This document shows, piece by piece, positions 1 through 5,419 of a stretch of DNA of 5,516 bases (position 1 is its first letter; the number at the start of each line of letters is the position of its first letter). The notes beneath the pieces are model-generated. The model was given only the letters and a program-made list of their open reading frames with translations. It was not told where the DNA came from and made no database searches. Made by a program: the position numbers and the translations under genes. This stretch comes from Deltaproteobacteria bacterium (GTDB lineage: Bacteria; UBA10199; DSSB01): positions 1-5,516 of the forward strand of contig JAIOPF010000200.1 in the NCBI GenBank assembly GCA_021414045.1. The letters are read 5' to 3'.

Positions 1-886
1 CAAGCGCAAGCTCGAGGTGATCCGCGAAAACTTGATCAAGGTCGGCAACGAGATGCGCCAAATGTACGGCGGGGGATATCTCGCCGACCGAGCCCTGCAG
101 CAAATCGACGTCGACAAGAACTACATCGTCGATTCGATACGCAATCCCCGCGAGGTCGAGGTCTTGCGGCGTCTGCAAAATTTTAAGCTGGTCCATGTGA
201 CGGCGGTTCCCCAAAAACGTTTCGAACGCATCAAGATGCGGGCTCGCGAGGGGGATCCCCAGAATTTCGCCGAATTCCAAGAGCTGGAAGCGCGGGAGGC
301 CGTTTCGGCCGATCCCAATACCCAGCAGCTCGACGCCACCGGAAAGCTGGCCGATGCCGAACTCGAGAACAATGCGACTTTAGATGAATTGCGCGGCAAG
401 GTTCGCGAGATGATTCGGCAGCTCTCCTCCGATGCGCCCCGTCCTTCCTGGGACGTTTATTTCATGGGCATCGCCAGCATGGTGGCCCTGCGCAGCAATT
501 GCCTCAAGCGCAAAGTCGCGGCCATCATCGCCCGCGACCGTCGAATCATTTCGACGGGCTACAACGGCACGCCTCGCGGCGTGAAGAACTGCAACGAGGG
601 CGGCTGCCCGCGCTGCAATAGCTTCGGCCAATCCGGAGTCGGCCTCGAGGAATGCTACTGCAGCCACGCCGAAGAAAATTCCATCACCCAGGCCGCCTAC
701 CACGGCGTGTCCATCAAGGGCGGCACCCTCTATACCACCTTCTCTCCCTGCCTGATCTGCACGAAGATGATCATCAATTCCGGAATCGTTGAAGTCGTCT
801 ACAATTCCGACTACCCGCTTGGGGAGCAGGCTATCGCGATCTTGAAAGAGGCGGGGATTCAGGTGCGGCAAGTCGCGCTGAAATAA
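1..886 (+). CDS. P-loop kinase-like / dCMP deaminase fusion protein, 5' partial
   Basis: The C-terminal half (about 450-880) is a zinc-dependent deoxycytidylate deaminase, which converts dCMP to dUMP as the feed for thymidylate synthesis. The catalytic motif HAE is at 665-673 (zinc-binding His, proton-shuttle Glu) and PCLIC at 746-760 supplies the two cysteine zinc ligands. A GYNGTPRG motif and a cysteine-rich insert (CNEGGCPRC, then CYC just before HAE) match the eukaryotic/fungal DCD1 and T4-type dCMP deaminases. The upstream part (2-420) looks like the end of an adenylate-kinase or dephospho-CoA-kinase-like P-loop domain: an SIRNPREVEVLR motif, an Arg-rich lid-like segment (RFERIKMRAR), and a final NNATLDELRGKV helix. 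The frame is open to the first base and no Walker A is present, so the true start lies upstream; the GTG at 17 is unlikely to be the start. The stop is only 6 bp from the convergent anti-sigma gene. Alternative reading: a relative of the anti-phage dCTP/dCMP deaminases (AvcD type), which share this domain order but are usually longer. Confidence 0.9.
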   Translation, partial: KRKLEVIRENLIKVGNEMRQMYGGGYLADRALQQIDVDKNYIVDSIRNPREVEVLRRLQNFKLVHVTAVPQKRFERIKMRAREGDPQNFAEFQELEAREAVSADPNTQQLDATGKLADAELENNATLDELRGKVREMIRQLSSDAPRPSWDVYFMGIASMVALRSNCLKRKVAAIIARDRRIISTGYNGTPRGVKNCNEGGCPRCNSFGQSGVGLEECYCSHAEENSITQAAYHGVSIKGGTLYTTFSPCLICTKMIINSGIVEVVYNSDYPLGEQAIAILKEAGIQVRQVALK

Positions 887-892
887 TCTCGC

Positions 893-1999
893 TCAACCAT
901 CCCCGCGAAGATGACTCCGACATAATAAGATGAGGTCTTGGATCTCTTTATTATCCCGAATCCGTTGCGCGGCGAGCAGGTCTTCGAGGGCGGCGGGATA
1001 TTTTTGCTGCCGGATCTTGAGTTTGGCGGAATTCAGGAGACTCTGGAATCTGTCCGTCGGTTCCTTGGCCTTGTCTTCGGTGGCGGCGCGTTCCAGGGAT
1101 TTTCCTCCGGAAACCGAGTTCACCGCGCCGAGGGCGTCTCCACCGGGAGGCTGGAAGTTTTCTTGCTTCTTTTCCTGTTGCTGCAGGTTGGGAGCTTCTT
1201 TTTGAGGTGAGCCTCCGGCTCCTTTTTCGGCCTCCGGTATGCTGGGGGCTTGGACGGAAGCCGGCGCAAGCGGGTCCGAAGCGGGCGGCGGTGGCGGAAC
1301 CGGTTTGGCCAAGGCCTTCATCGGTGCGGGTGCGGGCCGAGCCGTATCGCTGTCTTTCAACACGCCCAAGGTGGAAGGCGCGGCCTCAATGGCCTGATCC
1401 ACGGGAATCTTCCTTCTCTCTTCGTCCGTTTTGACTGGTGCCTGTTCGGCTTGCTGGGGTTTTGGCGCCGTCTTCGTGTCGACTTCGGATTTTTTGGCCT
1501 TCGCCGTTCCTTCCCGATTTCCGCTGGTCTGCGGGAGAGTTGCTGGGGCCGTCATGCCTCCCATGGGAGCCGCCTCGATGGTGGTGGTCCCTTGCGGCGC
1601 CAAGACGGGAGACGTTACTTGCTGTTCCGCCGCTTTTTTCTTCTGAAGTTCTTGCCGGCCGAGAATGCTGAGACCGGCCACCAAAGCCAGGGTAGCGAAG
1701 GCCACCGTCGCCGGTCGGAACAGCCAAGACCAGAGGCCGGCTCGTTTGGCTTGGCCTTTTTCCGCCCGGGCTTCCGCGGCACGGAGAATGGCGGTTTGCG
1801 ATTTTAAAGAGGGTCCGTCGGACTCCGCGAGCAGGGCCATACCCCTTTGCAAGGTCTGGGTGTCCTGCCAGACCGCGCGGCATTCCGGGCAGGAATCGAG
1901 ATGGGCCTGAAGCTTGGGGCGCAGTTCCGCCGCCAGCTCGCCGGAAAAGGCGTCGTCAATCCAGTCCTGACATTGGCGGCATTCCGCGTTTTCGGTCAC
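893..1999 (-). CDS. Zinc-finger anti-sigma factor, single-pass membrane protein with TPR-like C-terminus
   Basis: This 368-residue protein probably binds and silences the ECF sigma factor encoded just upstream. The N-terminus is a zf-HC2/ZAS anti-sigma domain: C7 and C10, then H33-x3-C37-x2-C40. One transmembrane helix follows at about residues 97-114, placing the rest outside the cytoplasm. Residues about 116-310 are a long Pro/Ala/Lys/Gln-rich, low-complexity linker. Residues about 312-365 form amphipathic helices resembling a TPR hairpin (RFQSLLNSAKLKIRQQKYPA, then ALEDLL). The GTG start at 1999 is chosen because the zinc finger begins right after it, a strong AAGGAGG lies 7 nt upstream, and it overlaps the sigma stop codon as GTGA, which suggests translational coupling and matched stoichiometry. 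The sigma-anti-sigma role is inferred from domain and context; the signal sensed is unknown. Confidence 0.88.
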   Translation of the reverse strand: MTENAECRQCQDWIDDAFSGELAAELRPKLQAHLDSCPECRAVWQDTQTLQRGMALLAESDGPSLKSQTAILRAAEARAEKGQAKRAGLWSWLFRPATVAFATLALVAGLSILGRQELQKKKAAEQQVTSPVLAPQGTTTIEAAPMGGMTAPATLPQTSGNREGTAKAKKSEVDTKTAPKPQQAEQAPVKTDEERRKIPVDQAIEAAPSTLGVLKDSDTARPAPAPMKALAKPVPPPPPASDPLAPASVQAPSIPEAEKGAGGSPQKEAPNLQQQEKKQENFQPPGGDALGAVNSVSGGKSLERAATEDKAKEPTDRFQSLLNSAKLKIRQQKYPAALEDLLAAQRIRDNKEIQDLILLCRSHLRGDG

Positions 2000-2613
2000 C
2001 GCAGCGCCTCCTTCACAAAGGGTTTATGGCGAAGTCCCCGTCGCAGGGACTCGAGGGCGTAGCGCATCCGGCTCTTCACCGTATTGATCGAGACCCCCAT
2101 CATTTGGGCGATTTCCTCGAAGGTCAGTCCACCGCGCTCTTTCAATAAAAAGGTTTCTCGCTGTTCGTCGGGGAGTTTTTGGATGGCCTCCTCGAGATGG
2201 GCGGCTAGTTCCCGGTCGTAGGCCCTTTCGTCGGCGGGCATGGCCTCGTTGGCGGCCCGGGCAATCGGGGTAGCTTGGCTGTCGTCGTCTTCATGGCGCC
2301 ATTGGCTGTCCGGAGTCTCGTGCCGTCGGGCCTGCTGCCTTAAGCGATCAATGCAATGATTTCGGCAGAGGGTGAAAAACCAGCCGCGAAAGGATCCCGA
2401 ACCGTCGAAATGGTCGAGCCGCTCCAGGAGCTTTAAAAAGACCTCCTGAAAGACCTCTTCGGCGCGTTCTCGGTTGTGGAAATAATTGCGAACCACGAAA
2501 AAAATCCCGTTCTTGTAGCGTTGAAACAAGACCCCAAAGGCCTCGGTTTGGCCCTTCAAATAGGCGGCGATCAATTCATCGTCGCGGGGGGATGCAGGAT
2601 TGGGTCGGTTCAT
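1996..2613 (-). CDS. ECF-type RNA polymerase sigma factor (sigma-70 family)
   Basis: This 205-residue protein should direct RNA polymerase to a stress or envelope regulon. Region sigma2 spans about residues 25-97, including the core-binding and -10-recognition helices (RAEEVFQEVFLKLLERL, then FRGWFFTLCRNHCIDRLRQQ). A variable acidic linker (about 98-135, with EDDD at 108-111) joins it to sigma4 at about 138-195, whose helix-turn-helix (LTFEEIAQMMGVSINTVKSR, 163-182) recognises the -35 element. There is no sigma1.1 or sigma3, as expected for ECF factors. The ATG at 2613 is the first possible start, since an in-frame TAG lies three codons upstream; its Shine-Dalgarno is weak. The stop overlaps the anti-sigma start. 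A candidate ECF promoter about 45-70 bp upstream suggests that the factor drives its own operon. Confidence 0.95.
   Translation of the reverse strand: MNRPNPASPRDDELIAAYLKGQTEAFGVLFQRYKNGIFFVVRNYFHNRERAEEVFQEVFLKLLERLDHFDGSGSFRGWFFTLCRNHCIDRLRQQARRHETPDSQWRHEDDDSQATPIARAANEAMPADERAYDRELAAHLEEAIQKLPDEQRETFLLKERGGLTFEEIAQMMGVSINTVKSRMRYALESLRRGLRHKPFVKEALR
2007..2013 (-). promoter_or_regulatory. Ribosome binding site of the anti-sigma gene inside the sigma gene
   Basis: Read on the minus strand this is AAGGAGG, a near-perfect anti-16S match, 7 nt before the GTG at 1999. It lies within the last codons of the sigma gene. It fixes the GTG as the anti-sigma start and, with the GTGA overlap, supports coupled translation. 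Confidence 0.8.
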
Positions 2614-2636
2614 GCGCTTCTATCAGACCCGTCTCC

Positions 2637-2651
2637 CCCTAGGGTCGACCC
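2637..2651. repeat. Two overlapping perfect palindromes in the sigma leader
   Basis: CCCTAGGG (2637-2644) and GGGTCGACCC (2642-2651) are both perfect palindromes and share three bases. They fall at or just after the predicted start of transcription of the sigma operon. A further inverted repeat pairs GACCC (2626-2630) with GGGTC (2642-2646) across an 11-nt loop. They could be an operator or competing leader-RNA folds. No function is shown. Confidence 0.4.
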
Positions 2652-2658
2652 AGGAGAG

Positions 2659-2684
2659 GACGAGGGAATTCGAGAAAGGGTTTC
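2659..2684 (-). promoter_or_regulatory. Candidate ECF-sigma promoter for the sigma/anti-sigma operon
   Basis: On the minus strand there is GAAACC (2684-2679), a 16-nt spacer, then CGTC (2662-2659). An AAC-containing -35 and a CGTC -10 at this spacing are typical of many ECF groups, for example the SigW-like pattern. The predicted transcript would start near 2652, giving a leader of roughly 40 nt to the ATG at 2613. Autoregulation is common for ECF factors. The match was found by eye in a 122-bp gap and could be chance. Confidence 0.4.
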
Positions 2685-2735
2685 GAAAGATTTAGGGTAG
2701 ATATAGTTGTTTTTACGCGGATTTGGGAGGGAAAT

Positions 2736-3248
2736 TTAGTGCGGCGGCGGCAGGGTCTCACCCCTTTCGAGCAGGCTCAAGATATCCTCGACCTCCTGGG
2801 TCTCCTTGTCGACTTCCAGGCCGGCCACTCGGGCGCCGTCGAGGAGGGAAATCAAGAACATGATGATTTCAAGGGCTTCGCGCCCGCGCTCGGCCTCGGC
2901 GGCGACGTGGCGCAGGCGGTTCATGAGGTTCTGATAGTCCTGCATGCAATAGACTTGGCTGGGAGTGGGGATGGGCCCTGTATTCGTGAAATCGGGAGGG
3001 AAGGCGAAGCCTTGGTTCGATAAAACCAATTGGCGGCCCGAATCCCAGAGGATGAGGACGTAGGTTTCGGCGGGATTGGCGCTGTTGCTGCGTTCTTCGA
3101 CGGCTTGGATCGCCGCGCTTCGCAGCTTCAGGCTTTTCCCGGAAAAGGTTTCGAGGACGCCGAGGTCGTCCCCCTCCTCTTGCGAGGAGAATAGGCCGGG
3201 GTGGTTTCTCAGCCAGCGAAGCAGGATTTCCAATTGCGGATGACGCAC
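2736..3248 (-). CDS. Uncharacterised 170-residue soluble protein
   Basis: I do not recognise a family. The N-terminal half (about residues 1-97) reads like a small mixed alpha/beta domain: an opening amphipathic helix (QLEILLRWLRNHPGLF) and strand-like segments around ETYVLILWDSGRQLVLSN. The C-terminal half (about 98-165) is mostly helical, with charged heptad-like stretches (YQNLMNRLRHVAAEAERGRE, then EVEDILSLLERGE), so a coiled-coil or helical-bundle contact surface is possible. There is no signal peptide and no full-length membrane helix; the hydrophobic run at 128-136 is short. The start is GTG at 3248, preceded by a weak purine-rich AAAGGGAAG; no upstream in-frame ATG was found. It ends 122 bp before the sigma gene on the same strand and may be co-transcribed by read-through. 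It was preferred over the overlapping antisense and alternate-frame readings because its composition looks like a folded protein. Confidence 0.72.
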   Translation of the reverse strand: MRHPQLEILLRWLRNHPGLFSSQEEGDDLGVLETFSGKSLKLRSAAIQAVEERSNSANPAETYVLILWDSGRQLVLSNQGFAFPPDFTNTGPIPTPSQVYCMQDYQNLMNRLRHVAAEAERGREALEIIMFLISLLDGARVAGLEVDKETQEVEDILSLLERGETLPPPH

Positions 3249-3378
3249 GAAGTCTTCCCTTTCTCTCGTTTTCCTTATGGCGGATTTTCCTTCGAGAAGG
3301 CCAGCGCTTCTTGCGAATTGGGTCGCTTCGAGGGTGAATCATCGCCCGCCGAGCGGCGTTATTCGGACTTTTCCGGGA

Positions 3379-3396
3379 CGGTTTTAAAAAAAACCG
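3379..3396. repeat. AT-rich inverted repeat, GGTTTT/AAAACC hairpin 1
   Basis: CGGTTTT (3379-3385) pairs with AAAACCG (3390-3396) around an AAAA loop, a 7-bp stem. On the plus strand it is followed by CGTTTTT, so it resembles a weak terminator. No plus-strand gene ends nearby, which makes a regulatory or structural role at least as likely. Confidence 0.5.
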
Positions 3397-3434
3397 CGTT
3401 TTTCGGCTAAAAATGAGGTTTTTTTACAATAAAA
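3386..3434. promoter_or_regulatory. Helically phased A/T tracts, predicted intrinsically curved DNA
   Basis: Five tracts lie in series: A8 at 3386-3393, T5 at 3399-3403, A5 at 3409-3413, T7 at 3419-3425 and A4 at 3431-3434. Their centres are about 11.5, 10, 11 and 10.5 bp apart, close to one helical turn, so their bends should add up. The block ends just before the candidate HU -35 box at 3438, where curved or UP-like DNA can raise promoter strength. HU itself prefers bent DNA, so self-regulation is conceivable (inference). Confidence 0.55.
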
Positions 3435-3437
3435 CCT
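3416..3437. repeat. AT-rich inverted repeat, GGTTTT/AAAACC hairpin 2
   Basis: AGGTTTT (3416-3422) pairs with AAAACCT (3431-3437) around an 8-nt loop. Its arms repeat the GGTTTT/AAAACC core of the hairpin at 3379-3396, making a tandem pair upstream of HU. It abuts the candidate HU -35 box, a position suited to an operator. Confidence 0.45.
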
Positions 3438-3466
3438 TCGACAACCGCATGAATCCTTGTTATGGA
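3438..3466 (+). promoter_or_regulatory. Candidate sigma-70-type promoter of the HU gene
   Basis: TCGACA (3438-3443, five of six to TTGACA), a 17-nt spacer, then TATGGA (3461-3466, a weak -10 that keeps the first three consensus bases). The phased A/T tracts immediately upstream support this position. An alternative -10 is GATAAT at 3485-3490, which matches better but has no good -35 at proper distance. Confidence 0.35.
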
Positions 3467-3516
3467 AGCCTTCCACATAAGGTCGATAATGACTTTTTAA
3501 GAAAGGAGCTACCCAC

Positions 3517-3813
3517 ATGGGAAAAGCACTAACGAAGTCTCAAATCGCCGACTACATCGCCAAGAAATGCGAGCTCAAGAAGAAGGACGCGGCCAATATC
3601 CTCGATGAGATATCCGCTCTGGCTTATAAAGAAGCCAAGAACACCTTCACCCTTCCTGGCATCGGCAAATTGGTGCTGGTCAATCGGAAGGCTCGCATGG
3701 GCCGTAACCCGCAGACCGGTGAGCCCATCAAGATCCCCGCCAAGCGCGTCGTGAAGTTCCGCGTTGCGAAAGCGGCGAAGGACTCCATTCTGGGCGTTTC
3801 CAAGAAGAAGTAA
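3517..3813 (+). CDS. hup: HU-family histone-like DNA-binding protein
   Basis: This 98-residue protein is a small nucleoid protein that dimerises and bends DNA without strong sequence preference. Residues 1-45 form the helical dimerisation body (LTKSQIADYIAKK onward). LPGIGKL at 46-52 leads into the beta-sheet saddle. The DNA-embracing arm, about 57-76, carries the family signature GRNPQTGEPIKIPA with the intercalating proline at 65. VVKFRVAKAAKDSI closes the fold and the tail ends in KKK. The length is near the usual 90-100. The ATG start has AAAGGAG eight bases upstream. The gene stands alone, with its own upstream AT-rich region and a strong terminator just downstream, suggesting a high-output monocistronic unit. 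HU and IHF subunits are related; the arm sequence and solitary context favour HU. Confidence 0.96.
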   Translation: MGKALTKSQIADYIAKKCELKKKDAANILDEISALAYKEAKNTFTLPGIGKLVLVNRKARMGRNPQTGEPIKIPAKRVVKFRVAKAAKDSILGVSKKK

Positions 3814-3833
3814 GAGTTTGGGATTTCCAGTTT

Positions 3834-3866
3834 AAAGCCCCGTTCCGCAAGGAGCGGGGCTTTTTT
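3834..3866 (+). terminator. Rho-independent terminator of the HU gene
   Basis: AAAGCCCCGTTCC pairs with GGAGCGGGGCTTT (13 bp including one G-U) around a GCAA tetraloop of the stable GNRA class, and six T residues follow the GC-rich stem. It sits 20 bp after the HU stop. In the opposite direction the stem is followed only by TTTAAA, so it may also slow the convergent operon but is weaker that way. Confidence 0.93.
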
Positions 3867-3941
3867 GCTTCCATCGGAAGTAGATGCAGGCGCGACTTCG
3901 CCTCTTTAAGTGTCGTTTAGCTTAGCATTCGCGGAAATCGC

Positions 3942-4463
3942 CTAATTCAAGAGTCTGGGAGCGGGCTTGGGTTCCGGCAGGTTAGGACGCGGCGCTTCCG
4001 GGAGAGGCGCTTGGGGATTGCGTCTTTGGTAGTCCTGGATCTGTTGCGGGGTCGGGGCCCAGCCTTTTTGGAGGTCCTCGGCGAACTTTTGCAAGTGAGG
4101 GATTTTCTCGGGAGGCAGCATCTGCTCGCTCCAGAGATACCATAGGGCGGTCGTGGACTCGGCCAAGATCGCTTGTTTTTCGTCGGCCGGCAAGGCGACG
4201 TACTTGTCGATGGCGCCGTCGGTCATCTGGAGGAAGTGGCTGCGTTCTTGCTCGTTCATTCCCGCCGCGAACATCTCGATCATCTTGGGTCGGGCGACAT
4301 TGCGATAAGCCCAAACGATGACCGTATCGCTTTGCTGGACGTAGCTGGCGTTATGGATGACGAAATACCAAAAACCCACCACCATTCCGACGATCAACAA
4401 AAGCAGGACGAGGCAGCCCGAGAAGCAGCCGCAACCACAGCAGCCGCCTTTTTTGCGCTGCAT
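3942..4463 (-). CDS. Uncharacterised Cys-rich single-pass membrane protein
   Basis: This 173-residue protein belongs to no family I recognise. A basic start (MQRKK) runs into a cysteine cluster, C8, C9, C11, C13 and C17, directly followed by one strongly hydrophobic helix (about 18-36). The positive-inside rule puts the cysteines on the cytoplasmic face and the rest outside. No canonical lipobox is seen. Residues about 38-128 look folded and helical, with a Trp/Tyr-rich patch (ALWYLWSEQMLPP). The last 40 or so are Pro-rich (QAPLPEAPRPNLPEPKPAP). The start lies 25 bp after the transaldolase stop with no clear Shine-Dalgarno, so it is probably expressed by read-through or re-initiation as the last gene of that operon. 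The cysteine cluster could be acylated or bind metal, but neither is shown. Confidence 0.78.
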   Translation of the reverse strand: MQRKKGGCCGCGCFSGCLVLLLLIVGMVVGFWYFVIHNASYVQQSDTVIVWAYRNVARPKMIEMFAAGMNEQERSHFLQMTDGAIDKYVALPADEKQAILAESTTALWYLWSEQMLPPEKIPHLQKFAEDLQKGWAPTPQQIQDYQRRNPQAPLPEAPRPNLPEPKPAPRLLN

Positions 4464-4488
4464 GGGTTGATGCCGCTGCTGATCGTCG

Positions 4489-5133
4489 TCATTTGGGGAC
4501 TTTCTCCCAATCTTTGAGGAAGCGTTCGATGCCGAGGTCGGTCAAGGGATGTTGCGTGAGCTGCTTGATGACGCTCATCGGCACGGTGGCCACGTCGGCG
4601 CCGACCAAGGCGCTCTCGAGAAAATGGATGGGATTGCGAATCGAGGCGGCCAGAATTTGGGTCTTGATGCCGTAATTGTTATAAATAGTTCGGATCTGGC
4701 GGATGAGGTCCATGCCGATCTGCGAGATGTCGTCCAAGCGTCCGATGAAGGGGCTGACGAAGGTAGCGCCGACCTTGCCGACCAAAAGCGCTTGGTTGGC
4801 GTTGAAAACGAGGGTGATGTTGGTCTTGATCTTTTCGGAGACGCAGATCTTGAGGGCCTTTAGTCCTTCGACGGTCATCGGAAGCTTGATGACGACGTTG
4901 GAATGGATCTTGGCGTATTCGCGAGCCTCTTTCATCATGCCTTCGTGATCGAGACTGACGACTTCCGCGCTGATGGGGCCGTCGACGATCTTGACGATCT
5001 CTTCGATGACGTCCCGGAATTTACGGCCGCTCTTCGCGATCAAGGAAGGGTTGGTGGTGACGCCGTCGAGGATACCCATGTCGTTGGCCTCGCGGATCTC
5101 TTGGACATCGGCGGTGTCGATGAAAATCTTCAT
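4489..5133 (-). CDS. tal: Transaldolase, short TalC/MipB type
   Basis: This 214-residue cytosolic enzyme of the non-oxidative pentose phosphate pathway moves a dihydroxyacetone unit between sugar phosphates (sedoheptulose-7-P with glyceraldehyde-3-P to fructose-6-P and erythrose-4-P). It is a TIM-barrel class I aldolase: MKIFIDTAD (1-9) with the conserved Asp6, GVTTNPSLI (24-32), and VVIKLPMT (80-87), in which Lys83 is the Schiff-base lysine. SPFIGRLDD (127-135) keeps Phe129 where fructose-6-phosphate aldolases have Tyr, which favours true transaldolase activity over FSA. The length is typical of the short subfamily. The ATG overlaps the upstream TGA as ATGA, and GAGGAG lies 10 nt ahead, so it is translationally coupled to the zinc-ribbon gene. 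Confidence 0.96.
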   Translation of the reverse strand: MKIFIDTADVQEIREANDMGILDGVTTNPSLIAKSGRKFRDVIEEIVKIVDGPISAEVVSLDHEGMMKEAREYAKIHSNVVIKLPMTVEGLKALKICVSEKIKTNITLVFNANQALLVGKVGATFVSPFIGRLDDISQIGMDLIRQIRTIYNNYGIKTQILAASIRNPIHFLESALVGADVATVPMSVIKQLTQHPLTDLGIERFLKDWEKVPK

Positions 5134-5411
5134 GTCTTGATTTCTCCTCGAATAAAGGCCTCATGGCATCGCTGGTCGCAAAAGTAAAGGCTCTTCTTCT
5201 CGTAGGCGAGGCGCGTGGGGTTGAAGGTTCCGCAGGCGGGGCAAGGCTTCATCTCATCGACGATTTTCGGTTGGGAAGAAGGCGGTCGCCCCATGGATCC
5301 CGGAGGATTTTGCGGTCCGGGACGCGGTCGGGGAGTCGATTTCGGCAAGAGATCCCGCAACCAGCGGAGCAGGTAATAGGCTAGTAACGCTAAGAAGAGG
5401 AAACGCAGCAT
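5130..5411 (-). CDS. Small membrane-anchored zinc-ribbon protein (PP0621-like)
   Basis: This 93-residue protein has an N-terminal hydrophobic helix (about residues 2-18, [17 protein letters not shown]) and then a Pro/Arg/Gly-rich linker (23-50). The C-terminal treble-clef or zinc-ribbon-like domain carries C57-x2-C60 and C78-x3-C82 ([11 protein letters not shown], then [11 protein letters not shown]), which resembles the PP0621/TRASH-like layout of small proteins. The four cysteines probably bind one zinc. Function in this family is not established to my knowledge. The stop overlaps the transaldolase start, and the gene lies 8 nt after the preceding partial gene, so it is the middle of an operon. 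No strong Shine-Dalgarno is seen, consistent with coupling from upstream. The reading as a real gene rests on the cysteine pairs and the tight packing. Confidence 0.78.
   Translation of the reverse strand: MLRFLFLALLAYYLLRWLRDLLPKSTPRPRPGPQNPPGSMGRPPSSQPKIVDEMKPCPACGTFNPTRLAYEKKSLYFCDQRCHEAFIRGEIKT
5144..5149 (-). promoter_or_regulatory. Ribosome binding site of transaldolase
   Basis: GAGGAG on the minus strand, 10 nt before the ATG at 5133 and inside the end of the preceding gene. The spacing is slightly long, but with the ATGA overlap it supports this start. Confidence 0.65.
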
Positions 5412-5419
5412 GTCGTGAT

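Larger units (their letters stand above)
3249..3516. other. Divergent intergenic region between the 170-residue gene and HU
   Basis: This 268-bp gap separates two divergently read genes and should carry promoters for both. Positions 3249-3370 are GC-rich and show nothing I can name. Positions 3379-3437 are strongly AT-rich with phased A/T tracts and two hairpins (listed separately). Positions 3438-3516 hold the candidate HU promoter and its ribosome binding site, AAAGGAG at 3502-3508. I found no convincing promoter for the minus-strand gene. Confidence 0.7.

Noticed and set aside
17..19. GTG as the genuine start of the deaminase gene
   Set aside because: The frame is open to the window edge, and the downstream residues look like the middle of a kinase-like domain whose N-terminus is missing.
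922..954. ATAATAA...TTATTAT inverted repeat as a terminator for the deaminase gene
   Set aside because: The stem is all A/T, no T tract follows on the plus strand, and it lies inside the anti-sigma coding region, so it is probably chance.
930..1910. Several plus-strand open frames opposite the anti-sigma gene
   Set aside because: They are shadows of a GC-rich, low-complexity minus-strand gene: Arg/Ser/Gly/Phe-rich, with no domain and no good ribosome binding sites.
2869..3342. Alternative minus-strand frame of 157 codons with an ATG start over the 170-residue gene
   Set aside because: It is Arg/Pro-rich with no fold-like pattern, while the chosen frame gives balanced hydrophobic and charged segments.
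3379..3403. Hairpin plus T5 as a true intrinsic terminator on the plus strand
   Set aside because: The stem is only 7 bp and AT-rich, the T run does not directly follow it, and no plus-strand gene ends within 2 kb upstream.
3201..3410. Plus-strand frame of 69 codons running into the HU upstream region
   Set aside because: It covers the antisense of the neighbouring gene's start and then the AT-rich block, with no ribosome binding site or recognisable domain.
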